64,000 nt of DNA, from positions 1-64,000 of the forward strand of contig NZ_SRUU01000014.1 in the NCBI RefSeq assembly GCF_004791585.1. The letters run 5' to 3'. Source of the DNA: Mesorhizobium sp. M1C.F.Ca.ET.210.01.1.1 (GTDB lineage Bacteria > Pseudomonadota > Alphaproteobacteria > Rhizobiales > Rhizobiaceae). Positions 17,352 through 26,294 of the stretch are shown in pieces. Each line of letters begins with the position of its first letter. Position 1 is the first letter of the stretch. The notes under the pieces are model-generated. The model was not told the DNA's origin, made no database searches, and was given only the letters and a program-made list of their open reading frames with translations. The translations under genes were made by a program, and so were the position numbers.

Positions 17352-18041
17352 TCAGGTATTGCTGGCGGTGCCAGCCGTCGGGAACTGGCGGGCGAATTCG
17401 GCCTCGTTGCCCGAGGCCAGCAATTTCGCCTGCTCGATCCATTTCTCGCGCGCGATGCGACCGTCGAAATTGAGCACCTCCTCGATCCGCTTGACGTCGG
17501 CATCGGTCCAGGCGGCGATCTGGGCGTAACTCGTGACGCCCTGACCCTTGAGCAGCTTTTCGTTGACCGGGCCGATACCGATCAGGCGGCGCAGATTGTC
17601 CGCCTTGGCAGCCGCTTTGCCCGATGCCGGCGCGGCCTTCTTTGCCGCCGCCTTTGGGGCTGCCGTCCTCGCAGCCGGCTTCGACGCGGCGGTTGACCTG
17701 GCTGCCGGTTTCGCGGCGGCGGATTTGGTTGCGGCGGGCTTTGCCGCCGCCTTGGAAGGCGCGGATTTCGCCTTTGCCGGTGTCGACATCAACGCCGCCG
17801 GCGCCGGTGCGGAGGCCTTCGCGGCGCCGGATGCGGCAGGCGCATCACGCAACCGGACCTCGAGGTCGGCTCGGGCGCGGCTGCAGGCATCGAGGTCGCC
17901 GCGCGCCTTGTCTCGTTCGCTGCGCGTGCGATCGAGGTCGACACGCAGACTGTCGAGCTCGCCGCGCAGGCGGCCCCAGAGGAACCAGCCAACCAAGACA
18001 CCCACAACGAACGCCAACAGCATGTAGAAGAAAGTGCTCAT
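17352..18041 (-). CDS. membrane-anchored protein with C-terminal helix-hairpin-helix domain
   Basis: A 229-residue protein with an N-terminal transmembrane helix (FFYMLLAFVVGVLVGWFLWG), a charged coiled coil (about 28-70), a long Ala/Lys/Pro linker (about 75-150) and a C-terminal module (about 155-225) with RRLIGIGPVNEKLLKGQGV and YAQIAAWTDADVKRIEEVL. The last part is a helix-hairpin-helix fold like DUF4332 proteins and the extensions often mis-annotated as NADH dehydrogenase subunits. The role is unknown. Strong ribosome site GGAGAGGG. Confidence 0.75.
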   Translation of the reverse strand: MSTFFYMLLAFVVGVLVGWFLWGRLRGELDSLRVDLDRTRSERDKARGDLDACSRARADLEVRLRDAPAASGAAKASAPAPAALMSTPAKAKSAPSKAAAKPAATKSAAAKPAARSTAASKPAARTAAPKAAAKKAAPASGKAAAKADNLRRLIGIGPVNEKLLKGQGVTSYAQIAAWTDADVKRIEEVLNFDGRIAREKWIEQAKLLASGNEAEFARQFPTAGTASNT

Positions 18042-18403
18042 TTCCCTCTCCAGTCCGATCGGGCGGCCGGGGCCAGTGGTGGCGAGCTTGCCGCGAGGAT
18101 CGTCAATCGTTCCGCGATCGGCGGAACAGCCGCTTCAATCGAGCTACCGGCGCTTGGCTCTCCTCCGGCTATGGCCGACGGCCGTCATCGCATTCGCCGA
18201 AGCGCCGCGAAGGCCATCTCTGGCCTTGGCGATGCGTCCGGCTGAGCTTGAGGCCGGACGCTATCATATGGCCTGCGGAAAGCTAATTGAAAAATGCCGC
18301 GGAGAGTTGTTGGAGAACAGGTATTTAGGACAAGAATAGAGCTGCCCAAAATATGCGTTCCGGCTAAATTATTCTGGTCCACGTCGCCGGGCGAAACACC
18401 CCG
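18042..18403. other. 362-bp intergenic stretch, no supported feature
   Basis: This lies between the convergently unrelated pepF 3' end and the promoter side of the helix-hairpin-helix gene. About 18265-18385 is less GC-rich than its surroundings. I see no repeat-family member, tRNA or convincing terminator. A 65-codon minus-strand frame (18185-18382) has no ribosome site or recognisable product. Confidence 0.5.
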
Positions 18404-20242
18404 TCATTTGTCGAGCGCCTCCAGCTCGTCGATCAGGGCGCCGATCACGCCAAGGCCGACCTGCCAGAAGGCGGGATCCGTTGCGTCGAGGCCGAAGGGC
18501 GCCAGAAGCTCCGAGTGATGCTTGGTGCCGCCGGCGCGCAGCATCTCGAAATACTTGTCCTGAAAGCCGCGCTCGGCATTCTGGTAGACGGCATAGAGCG
18601 AGTTCACCAGGCAGTCGCCGAAGGCATAGGCGTAGACGTAGAAGGGCGAATGAATGAAGTGCGGGATGTAGGTCCAGAAGACCTCGTAGCCGTCCCGCAG
18701 CTTGATCGCCGGGCCCAGGCTCTCGGCCTGCACCTCCAGCCAGAACTGGCCGAGCCTGTCGGAGGTCAGTTCGCCGTTGCGGCGCTCGGCATGCACCTTG
18801 CGCTCGAACTCGTAGAAGGCGATCTGGCGCACGACGGTGTTGATCATGTCCTCGACCTTCTGGGCGAGCATCGCCTTGCGCTCGCGCTTGTCGGAGGTCT
18901 GGTCGAGCAGCGAGCGGAAAGTCAGCATCTCGCCGAAGACGGAGGCCGTCTCGGCCAAGGTCAGCGGCGTCGAAGCCATCAGCGCGCCCTGGCCGGCGGC
19001 GAGCACCTGGTGAACGCCGTGACCCAGCTCATGCGCCAGTGTCATCACGTCGCGCGGCTTGCCCATGTAGTTGAGCAGAACATAGGGATGGGCCGAAGGC
19101 ACGGTCGGGTGGGCGAAGGCGCCGGGCGATTTGCCCGGCCGCACCGGCGCATCGATCCACTTGCGGTCGAAGAAGGTCCGCGCGATCTCCGCCATCTGCG
19201 GCGAAAAGCGCTGGTAGGCCGACAGCACCGTGTCCCTGGCATCGTCCCAGCGGATCACCGCCTGCGGCGTCTCGGGCAGCGGCGCGTTGCGGTCCCAATG
19301 GTTCATCACCTCCATGCCGAGCCAGCGCGCCTTCATCTGATAGTAGCGGTGCGACAGGCGCGGATAGGCCTCGCGCACGGCGGCCGCAAGCGCATCGACG
19401 ACGCCGCGTTCGACGCGGTTGGCGAGATGGCGTGAATCGGCGATGTCCTCGAAGCCGCGCCAGCGGTCGGAGATTTCCTTGTCCTTGGCGAGCGTGTTGG
19501 TGATCAGCGTGAAGGTCCTGAGGTTCTTGCGGAAGGTCGCGGCGAGGGCATCGGAAGCGCGGCGGCGCACATCGCCGTCAGCGTCCTGCAGCCGGTTCAG
19601 CGCCGGCTCCAGCGTCAGTTCCTCGCCGTCGAGATCGAAGCGCAGGTCGGTCATCGTCTCGTCGAACAGGCGGTTCCAGGCGCCGCGTCCGGTGACCGAC
19701 TTTTCATGGAACAGCTGCTCGACGCGATCCTCGAGTTGGTAGGGCTTGTCCTTCCTGAGGTCGAGCACCCACGGACGGTAGTGGGCGAAGGCGGCGTCGG
19801 CCGCAAGCGCGCTTTCAATCACCGCGTCGTCGATCAGGTTGAGCTCGAGCGCGAAGAACAAGAGATGCGCGCTGGCATCGGTCATCTTCTCCTGGACGTC
19901 GCCATAGAGCTTTGCGCGCTGCGGATCGGCGGTGTTGCCGGCATAGACCAGCCCGGCATAGGAGACGATGCGGCCGATCAGTTCCTCCAGCGCTTCGTAG
20001 TCTTTCAGCGCCGCGCCGAGCCGGCCGGCGGTGCCGCGCCCGGCCTCGGCGGCCAATGTGCCCTTCCAGCGGGCCTCGAAGGCAATGGCATCGCTCGCCG
20101 CCCGGGCGATGTCGCGCTTCAGCTCCGGCGCTTCCATGCCGGAATAGAGATCGGCGAGATTCCACTCCGGCAGGTCGCCAAGCTCTGCCGCGCCCTGACC
20201 AGACGCAGACGCCGCAAGCCGCCGACCAAACATCACGCGCAT
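18404..20242 (-). CDS. pepF: oligoendopeptidase F family metallopeptidase (M3)
   Basis: A 612-residue cytoplasmic zinc peptidase that degrades short peptides. The M3 catalytic motif HELGH is in MTLAHELGHGVHQVL (about residue 400), with the third ligand Glu in ETASVFGEML about 30 residues on, and the substrate-binding IPHFIHSPFYVYAYAFG near the C-terminus. The length is typical. The ATG at 20242 follows GGAAGG; an upstream TTG adds one residue. It is divergent from the response regulator gene. Confidence 0.94.
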   Translation of the reverse strand: MRVMFGRRLAASASGQGAAELGDLPEWNLADLYSGMEAPELKRDIARAASDAIAFEARWKGTLAAEAGRGTAGRLGAALKDYEALEELIGRIVSYAGLVYAGNTADPQRAKLYGDVQEKMTDASAHLLFFALELNLIDDAVIESALAADAAFAHYRPWVLDLRKDKPYQLEDRVEQLFHEKSVTGRGAWNRLFDETMTDLRFDLDGEELTLEPALNRLQDADGDVRRRASDALAATFRKNLRTFTLITNTLAKDKEISDRWRGFEDIADSRHLANRVERGVVDALAAAVREAYPRLSHRYYQMKARWLGMEVMNHWDRNAPLPETPQAVIRWDDARDTVLSAYQRFSPQMAEIARTFFDRKWIDAPVRPGKSPGAFAHPTVPSAHPYVLLNYMGKPRDVMTLAHELGHGVHQVLAAGQGALMASTPLTLAETASVFGEMLTFRSLLDQTSDKRERKAMLAQKVEDMINTVVRQIAFYEFERKVHAERRNGELTSDRLGQFWLEVQAESLGPAIKLRDGYEVFWTYIPHFIHSPFYVYAYAFGDCLVNSLYAVYQNAERGFQDKYFEMLRAGGTKHHSELLAPFGLDATDPAFWQVGLGVIGALIDELEALDK

Positions 20243-20386
20243 CAAAAATACCTTCCAGGACCAAGGGGAAAGGAGAAGCCGGTCAAATCCTAAGGAATTC
20301 GTTCACCGGGTTTTTTGAAACCTTATTTAGAACCCTGTGCCAAGATGATCCATGGGGATTTCTCGGGCGGAACAACTTAAACAGTC

Positions 20387-21928
20387 ATGACAGGTTCCAT
20401 ACTCATAGTCGATGACGATCCCGTGCAGCGCAGGCTGCTCGAGGCGGCGGTGACGAAATTCGGCCACAGCGCCATCGTCACCGATGGCGGCGAGGCGGGT
20501 CTCGACGTGCTCGACGGACCGAACGCGCGCGATGTGTCGGTCGTCATCCTCGACCTCGTCATGCCCGGTCTCGACGGCATCGGCGTCCTGAAGGCGATGC
20601 GCGAGCGCGCCATCAACCTGCCGGTCATCGTGCAGACCGCGCAGGGCGGCATCGAGACCGTCGTCTCGGCGATGCGTCACGGCGCCTTCGATTTCGTCGT
20701 CAAGCCGGCCTCGCCCGACCGGCTGCAGACATCGATTTCCAACGCCTTGAAGGTCGAGGCGGTCGAGGACGAGATGAAGCGCACCTCGCGGCGGCGCGGC
20801 GGCCATCTCACCTTCAAGGACCTGATCACGCGCAGCCCGGCGATGGACCGGGTGATCCGCCTCGGGCAGAAGGCGGCGGCCTCCAACATACCGATCCTGA
20901 TCGAAGGCGAGTCGGGCGTCGGCAAGGAGCTGGTGGCGCGTGCGATCCAGGGCAGCGGCGACCGCCGCTCGAAACCCTTCGTCACCGTCAATTGCGGTGC
21001 CATCCCCGACAATCTCGTCGAATCGATCCTGTTCGGGCATGAGAAGGGCTCGTTTACCGGCGCCACCGACAAGCACACCGGCAAATTCGTCGAGGCGCAT
21101 TCGGGCACGCTGTTCCTGGACGAGATCGGCGACCTACCGCTCGACGTCCAGGTCAAGCTGCTGCGCGCCGTCCAGGAGGGCGAGGTCGACCCGGTTGGCG
21201 GCCGTTCGACCGTCAAGGTCGATATCCGGCTCATCTCGGCGACGCACCGCAACCTTCTGCAGCAGGTCAAGGACGGCAAGTTCCGCGAGGACCTGTTCTA
21301 CCGGCTGAACGTCTATCCGATCTTCGTGCCGCCGTTGCGCGACCGGCGCGAGGACATCCCCTATCTGGTCAGGCACTTCATGGATAAGGTGGCGCCGGCC
21401 GATCCGCGCCATCGCCTCACCGGCATATCGGCCAAGGCGCTGGCGATGCTGCAGGCCTATGACTGGCCTGGCAACATCCGGCAGCTGGAAAATGCCGTGT
21501 TCAGGGCGTCCGTGCTCGCCGAAGGCGAATTGCTGACCGAAGAGGAATTCCCGCAGATCCGCGCACAGGTCGAAGGCACGGTGAAGCTGGATGCCGAGCC
21601 CACGTTGGCCCTCGCGCCGGTCGCGGATGAGCCGCAGGCGAGCGATCAGGCCGCCTCCGGCGGAGCCGCCGCAGCCTTGCCCGAGGCCGAGGTGCCGGCG
21701 CGTTTGCAGCCCCGCTTCGGTACGCTGAGAGCCCTGGACGAGCGCGGCAATGTGCGGGCGCTGGCCGACGTCGAGCTCGAGATGATCAAGCTTGCGATCG
21801 ACCACTACAACGGCCAGATGAGCGAGGTGGCGCGCCGCCTCGGCATCGGACGCTCGACGCTCTACCGCAAGTTGAAGGAATATGGCATTGACCCCGAAGC
21901 GGGTCGCCTCGACCGGCTTGCCTCCTGA
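20387..21928 (+). CDS. orphan NtrC-family sigma-54 dependent response regulator
   Basis: A 513-residue two-component regulator with receiver (about 1-120: acidic D10/D11, phospho-acceptor D56, K106), AAA+ domain (Walker A GESGVGKE at 173-180, Walker B LFLDEIGDL near 242-250) and a Fis-type helix-turn-helix (ARRLGIGRSTLYRKLKEYG). The sigma-54 contact loop reads GSFTGA (221-226) rather than the usual GAFTGA. An Ala/Pro-rich linker (about 400-440) precedes the DNA-binding domain. No histidine kinase is adjacent, so its partner and targets are unknown. Confidence 0.92.
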   Translation: MTGSILIVDDDPVQRRLLEAAVTKFGHSAIVTDGGEAGLDVLDGPNARDVSVVILDLVMPGLDGIGVLKAMRERAINLPVIVQTAQGGIETVVSAMRHGAFDFVVKPASPDRLQTSISNALKVEAVEDEMKRTSRRRGGHLTFKDLITRSPAMDRVIRLGQKAAASNIPILIEGESGVGKELVARAIQGSGDRRSKPFVTVNCGAIPDNLVESILFGHEKGSFTGATDKHTGKFVEAHSGTLFLDEIGDLPLDVQVKLLRAVQEGEVDPVGGRSTVKVDIRLISATHRNLLQQVKDGKFREDLFYRLNVYPIFVPPLRDRREDIPYLVRHFMDKVAPADPRHRLTGISAKALAMLQAYDWPGNIRQLENAVFRASVLAEGELLTEEEFPQIRAQVEGTVKLDAEPTLALAPVADEPQASDQAASGGAAAALPEAEVPARLQPRFGTLRALDERGNVRALADVELEMIKLAIDHYNGQMSEVARRLGIGRSTLYRKLKEYGIDPEAGRLDRLAS

Positions 21929-22307
21929 GTTGCAAGGCGCCGGCCCAGCCTGCCAGCTTAAAATCCGAGTCAAATTGTCGCTTTTCGGTTGGAAGGCGCT
22001 TTTTTCCAGTGACTTACGCGCTGGCGATCACGCATTGAGGCGAACGGTAACAGATCGTGTTTCGGTTTGAGCCGAATTCTCGATCTAAACCAGTGATTTA
22101 CCACGAAACGCGGTGCATCATTTTTGACGGGATATCGCCACGGTGTTACCGCATTTCGGCTTCAATAAGCGATGATTAACCATTAGGATCGATATTCGGA
22201 TGTGAGAACCACGCATCCGTTTGGGCAAATCCGGGGACAAACGGCAGCCTGCAAGGCCTTTTGATTTGAACCAAGTCGAACGACACACAAACGGGCGGCA
22301 TTTTCAC
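21929..22307. other. 379-bp intergenic stretch before the DUF882 gene
   Basis: The stretch is less GC-rich between about 22070 and 22200, as expected for a promoter region. I find no clear minus 35/minus 10 pair, no inverted repeat of note and no convincing terminator for the regulator gene. An in-frame TTG at 22221 could extend the downstream protein by 29 residues, but that would bury its signal peptide. Confidence 0.45.
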
Positions 22308-24158
22308 ATGAGCGTCTGGCCGAGGTGGCTGACGTTTGTGATTTTGGCCGTCGGGTTCCTCTCGGCAGCCGTCTCCGGCGCGAAGGCCGAAATCCGTACG
22401 CTGAAGCTCTATCACCTGCATACGCACGAAAAGGCCGAGATCGTCTACAAGCGCAATGGCCGCTACGATCCTGAGGGCTTGCGCAAGATCAACATCATCC
22501 TGCGCGACTGGCGCCGCAACGAGCCGACCAAGATGGATCCGCGGCTGCTCGACCTGGTGTGGGAAGCTTATCGGCAGAGCGGAGCGACCGACTACATCCA
22601 GGTGGTCTGCGGCTATCGCTCGCCGTCGACCAATGCGATGCTGCGCAGCCGCAGCCGCGGCGTTGCCGAGAAAAGCCAGCATATGCTCGGCAAGGCGATG
22701 GACTTCTACATTCCCGGCGTGCCGCTGAAGAAGCTGCGCAACATCGGCCTCAAGATGCAGGGCGGCGGCGTCGGCTACTATCCGACTTCGGGTTCTCCGT
22801 TCGTCCACATGGATGTCGGCAATGTGCGTCACTGGCCCGGCATCAGCCGCCAGGAACTGGTCAGCCTTTTCCCGAATGGCAAGACGCTGCATGTCCCGAG
22901 CGACGGCCGGCCGCTGCCGGGCTATGAGCAGGCTCTGGCCGCCTACAAGGCGCGCAAGGGTGCCGGCACGCCCAATATCGAGCTGGCTAGCGCCGGCGGC
23001 TCGACCAAGCGGTCCGGCGGATTGTTTGCCGCCTGGTTTGGCGGCGGCGACGACGAGGCCGACGATAGCGCCGATGTCGCGAGCGCCGAACCCGCGCCGC
23101 GGCCGAAGGCTGTGAAGCAGCTGGCGGCGGCCAAGAGCAGCAACCTGCCGGGCATCGCGATCGTCGCGCCGCAGGACGCCAAGCGCGCCAACATCCCGCA
23201 GATCGCCGACGACAGCTCCGACGATTCGCAGCCGCAGCAGGACACGCCTGAGACCATCATCGCCGCGCTGCCGCCGAAGGAGGTTCCTCTGCCCGCCTTC
23301 GCGCCGAGGCCGAAGGCCGATGTCGGCCAGCAGACGCCTGAAAACGTGCCGTTCGCCACTGCGGACGCCTCGGCCACGACCGAGCAGGCGGTCGCGACCG
23401 CGCATGCTCCGGTCAATGTGCCGTTCGGCATGGCTGACGCCGCCGGCGGTGCGGCGCAGGCCGCGGCGGATCCTGTCCAGGTGGCAGTCAACAACATACC
23501 GTTGCCGACCTGGCGTCCCGACCGCTCCACGCCGGCTGAATTGACGTCCAAGGACAAGAGCGTGCTTCTGGCGCTGGCGGAAACGGCCTCGCGGGACAAG
23601 AGCGCTACCGATGCCTTCTCGGTGCTGCCGACCGCGCGGCCCGACGCGGGCAAGCCGGATGAGATCAAGGCTGTCCTCGAACAGGCCAGCGCGACCACCG
23701 CAGCCGGTGCGAGCGGGGCCGAATATGAGGTTGCTTCGCTGACAGCGCCGGAGCCGCGCTCGGCGTTCAACGATCCGTCCGGGCTCGATGCCGCCTCGCC
23801 GCGTGGGGCCATCGCCGCCCGCCCGGCCGGCACCGACCCGGCGCAGGCGATCGGCGCCGGCGTGAAGACGACGCGCAAGGAGGCCAGAGCCGGTGCCAGC
23901 GACTTGAAGCCCGGCCCGAAGGCGATGGTGGTGGCGACGCCGCCGCAGGCAGCGCGCTGGGCGCTGGGCAGCGGCGCGAACATCGCCACCGTCTCCGACC
24001 CGACGACGGCGCCGCGCTATGCCTACAACATCGTGCACACGCCGCCGAGCGAGGTCTACACGGCCGGCTTCCAGACGGACCCGCAGACGCCGGATGCCAG
24101 CCGGTTCACCGGCAACGCCGTGAAGTTCCTTTCGGTCGCCCGCTTCCAGACGAAGTAA
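22308..24158 (+). CDS. exported DUF882/YcbK-type (M15-like) protein with long disordered tail
   Basis: A 616-residue protein with a signal peptide (about 1-27, ending SGAKAE) and an N-terminal DUF882 domain (about 28-190) related to M15 zinc peptidases and DD-carboxypeptidases. Probable ligands are H125 (KSQHMLGKAMDF), D132 and H167 (PFVHMDVGNVRHW), with CGYRSPSTNAML upstream. The remaining about 400 residues are Ala/Pro/Lys-rich low complexity with no domain. A role in peptidoglycan is inferred from the fold. The ATG at 22308 places the signal peptide at the N-terminus. Confidence 0.85.
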   Translation: MSVWPRWLTFVILAVGFLSAAVSGAKAEIRTLKLYHLHTHEKAEIVYKRNGRYDPEGLRKINIILRDWRRNEPTKMDPRLLDLVWEAYRQSGATDYIQVVCGYRSPSTNAMLRSRSRGVAEKSQHMLGKAMDFYIPGVPLKKLRNIGLKMQGGGVGYYPTSGSPFVHMDVGNVRHWPGISRQELVSLFPNGKTLHVPSDGRPLPGYEQALAAYKARKGAGTPNIELASAGGSTKRSGGLFAAWFGGGDDEADDSADVASAEPAPRPKAVKQLAAAKSSNLPGIAIVAPQDAKRANIPQIADDSSDDSQPQQDTPETIIAALPPKEVPLPAFAPRPKADVGQQTPENVPFATADASATTEQAVATAHAPVNVPFGMADAAGGAAQAAADPVQVAVNNIPLPTWRPDRSTPAELTSKDKSVLLALAETASRDKSATDAFSVLPTARPDAGKPDEIKAVLEQASATTAAGASGAEYEVASLTAPEPRSAFNDPSGLDAASPRGAIAARPAGTDPAQAIGAGVKTTRKEARAGASDLKPGPKAMVVATPPQAARWALGSGANIATVSDPTTAPRYAYNIVHTPPSEVYTAGFQTDPQTPDASRFTGNAVKFLSVARFQTK

Positions 24159-24171
24159 CCAGCCCGCCAGT

Positions 24172-24211
24172 AAAGGCCGCGTTGTCGGATAACAGCGCGG
24201 CTTTGCTTTTT
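24172..24211 (+). terminator. rho-independent terminator after the DUF882 gene
   Basis: The arms AAAGGCCGCGTTGT and ACAGCGCGGCTTT pair with one bulge and one wobble and are followed by GCTTTTTC. It sits 13 bases past the stop and 33 bases before the tRNA gene. Confidence 0.85.
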
Positions 24212-24243
24212 CATCCCTGGCGGCGTATTTGACCGACCGGCCC

Positions 24244-24317
24244 TCCCGCTTCGTCTAATGGTAGGACAGCGCCCTTTGAAGGCGTGAATCGTGGTTCGAA
24301 TCCATGAGCGGGAACCA
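24244..24317 (+). tRNA. tRNA-Gln (anticodon TTG)
   Basis: The 74 bases fold as a full cloverleaf: acceptor TCCCGCT/AGCGGGA, D stem GTCT/GGAC, anticodon stem GCGCC/GGCGT around the loop CTTTGAA (anticodon TTG, decoding CAA), T stem CGTGG/CCATG around TTCGAAT, discriminator A73 and an encoded CCA. The first pair U1-A72 suits tRNA-Gln. The body differs from the common TGGGG-type rhizobial tRNA-Gln, and A73 rather than G73 is atypical. Confidence 0.93.
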
Positions 24318-24391
24318 GTCGGCGGTCGTGGTTTCCAAGCCCTTACCCGGTCGGCATAAGCTGGCCAGGTTCGTCATGCGCTGGAGGCGGT

Positions 24392-25285
24392 CTAGTCGAC
24401 CTCCAGCGCGGGCGCTTCGCCCCTCGCCAGGAGCCGCGCGGCGTCACGCGCCGGAGGCAGGCCGAACTGGCGCGCATATTCGCGGCTGAACTGCGAAGCG
24501 CTTTCGTAGCCGACGGCAAAGGCGACGCGCGCGGCACTGCCCGGCTGTGCGATCAGCAGATGGCGGGCCTCCAGCAGGCGGACCTGCTTCTGATACTGGA
24601 TCGGGCTCATGGCTGTCGCCGCCTTGAAGTGGCGATGGAATGCGGCGTTGCTCATATGGGCGAGCGCGGCCAGCTCCGTCACATCGATCGGTTCGTTGTA
24701 GTGCGCGCGTATCCACTGGGTGGCGCGGCGGATCTGCGACAGGCGTCCGTCGGCGCGTGCAAGCTGGCGCAGCTTTTCGCCTTGCGGGCCTTGCAGCAGC
24801 CTAAATGCGATCTCCCGTTCCAGCATGGGTGCGAGCACCGGGATCTCGTCCGGCCGGTCGAGCAGCCGCAGCATCCGGCGCCATGCGTCGATAAGCTCGT
24901 CATCGGCGGGATAGGTCGCGAAGCTGTCGCCGCCTGCCGCCGGCTTGTATTCGATGAGCAAAGTGGCGATCAGTTCGATATCGAGCCTGAAGGCGATGGC
25001 CATGTAGGGGTGGGCGGCGCTCGCCTCGATCAGCTGGCTGGTGGCGGGTGTCTCGACCGCATAGACGAAACAGCTGCTGGCGCTGTAGCGAAGCGTGCGG
25101 TCGCCGATCAGCACCGATTTCGTGCCCTGCAGCACGAACAAGGCCGTCGGCTGGCACAGCTCGGGCAGCGGCGGTGTCGGAACTTCGCTGCGGCCGATGG
25201 TGACGCGAGGAACGGCCGTACTCGTCCGCCGTCCCCGCGCATGCCGGCCGGCGATCGCTATCAATTCCCGCAGTGCTTCATCCAT
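24392..25285 (-). CDS. AraC-family transcriptional regulator
   Basis: A 297-residue regulator with an N-terminal AraC-binding (cupin-like) domain (about 30-180, LCQPTALFVLQGTKSVLIG) and a C-terminal double helix-turn-helix (about 195-285) with IDVTELAALAHMSNAAFHRH and VAFAVGYESASQFSREYAR. This subfamily is usually encoded next to, and controls, an SDR or aldo-keto reductase gene, and one is divergent here. The ATG at 25285 is chosen; an upstream GTG would extend into the repeated operator-like DNA. Confidence 0.92.
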   Translation of the reverse strand: MDEALRELIAIAGRHARGRRTSTAVPRVTIGRSEVPTPPLPELCQPTALFVLQGTKSVLIGDRTLRYSASSCFVYAVETPATSQLIEASAAHPYMAIAFRLDIELIATLLIEYKPAAGGDSFATYPADDELIDAWRRMLRLLDRPDEIPVLAPMLEREIAFRLLQGPQGEKLRQLARADGRLSQIRRATQWIRAHYNEPIDVTELAALAHMSNAAFHRHFKAATAMSPIQYQKQVRLLEARHLLIAQPGSAARVAFAVGYESASQFSREYARQFGLPPARDAARLLARGEAPALEVD

Positions 25286-25324
25286 CGTCGCAGCATTGCC
25301 GATCGGCGCGAGCCGCGCAACGCA

Positions 25325-25372
25325 CAGGTGCGCACCTGGTGACGCGCAAGCGCGCACCTAGGTACGCGCAAG
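25325..25372. promoter_or_regulatory. tandem 20-bp operator-like repeats between AraC and SDR genes
   Basis: Two 20-bp direct repeats, 25331-25350 and 25353-25372, match at 17 of 20 positions (CGCACCT…ACGCGCAAG) with a 22-bp period. The first overlaps a perfect 14-bp palindrome CAGGTGCGCACCTG at 25325-25338. Direct repeats about two helical turns apart are the usual arrangement for AraC-family proteins, so this is the likely target of the divergent regulator. Confidence 0.65.
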
Positions 25373-25472
25373 TGCACGCACCCGAGAGGATTAGGCAAGA
25401 GCATGAGAGCTTCCGGCGCGCGAAACCGGCCGTTCCACGTCATCTCTAGGCTCTGCAACGGAGACCAAGGAC

Positions 25473-26222
25473 ATGACGACACGGAAGAACGCGCTGGTGA
25501 CCGGCGCCAACAAGGGCATCGGCCTCGAGACCGCGCGGCGACTGGCCGCGCTGGGGTTCAAAGTCTGGCTGGGCGCCCGCGACGCCCAGCGTGGCGCGGC
25601 CGCGGCGGAAGCGTTGCGCGGTGAGGGCTCCGACGTCGAGTGGCTCGAGCTCGATGTCACCAGCGACGAGAGCGTCGCAGCCGCGGCCCAGACCATAGCT
25701 GCGCGGGTGTCCAGCCTCGATGTGCTGGTCAACAATGCCGGCATCGCGCCCGGATATGTCGATGCACTTGGCCCGGACGGCCGCTACGAGCGGCCGCCGA
25801 GCCGGGAGGACATCGCCGACATCAGGGCCATCTATGACGTCAACGTCTTCGGTCCGGTCCGCGTCACACAGGCATTCCTGCTGCTGCTCCTGGCATCATC
25901 CGGAGCCCGCGTCGTCATGGTCAGCAGCTATCTCGGGTCGATCGCGCGAGCGGCCGGCGAAAGCCAATCCCCTAATGTCATGGGATATGGCAGCTCAAAG
26001 ACCGCGCTCAATGCCATCACGGTGGCCTTTGCCAGGGAACTTGCGCCACGCGGCATCATGGTCAACGCCGCCGCTCCCGGCTACACGGCGACGGACCTCA
26101 ACGGGCACAAAGGCCACCGCACGGTGCAGCAGGCGGCCGAGATCGTCGTGCGCCTGGCGACGCTGGATGCCGGCGGGCCGACCGGCGGCTATTTCGACGA
26201 AAACGGTCCGCTGCCTTGGTGA
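25473..26222 (+). CDS. SDR family NAD(P)-dependent oxidoreductase (carbonyl-reductase-like)
   Basis: A 249-residue Rossmann-fold reductase. The cofactor motif is TGANKGIGLETARR, followed by LDVLVNNAGIAPG, the catalytic Ser in VVMVSSYLGS and YxxxK in YGSSKTALN. APGYTATDLNGHKG suits the carbonyl-reductase branch that acts on small carbonyls or quinones; the substrate is unknown. GGAGA precedes the ATG by about ten bases. It is divergent from the AraC regulator, which probably controls it. Confidence 0.92.
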   Translation: MTTRKNALVTGANKGIGLETARRLAALGFKVWLGARDAQRGAAAAEALRGEGSDVEWLELDVTSDESVAAAAQTIAARVSSLDVLVNNAGIAPGYVDALGPDGRYERPPSREDIADIRAIYDVNVFGPVRVTQAFLLLLLASSGARVVMVSSYLGSIARAAGESQSPNVMGYGSSKTALNAITVAFARELAPRGIMVNAAAPGYTATDLNGHKGHRTVQQAAEIVVRLATLDAGGPTGGYFDENGPLPW

Positions 26223-26246
26223 GCGCAGGTGGAACGTCTGATTTGA

Positions 26247-26294
26247 CGCACTTCCGGACGGAAAACCGGTATCCACTTCACCTGGAATTACTTA
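26247..26294. repeat. degenerate family A repeat overlapping the eda stop codon
   Basis: The core ACTTCCGGACGGAAAACCGG…CCTGGAATTAC resembles the second hairpin of family A with several changes. It runs over the minus-strand stop codon of eda (26288-26290), so the repeat supplies the end of that reading frame. Confidence 0.6.

Noticed and set aside
18185..18382. A 65-codon minus-strand frame in the pepF-HhH gap
   Set aside because: No ribosome site, no recognisable product, and base composition unlike the coding sequence around it.
22176..24038. A 620-codon minus-strand open frame opposite the DUF882 gene
   Set aside because: Arg-rich shadow translation without recognisable domain; the plus strand has signal peptide and metal ligands.
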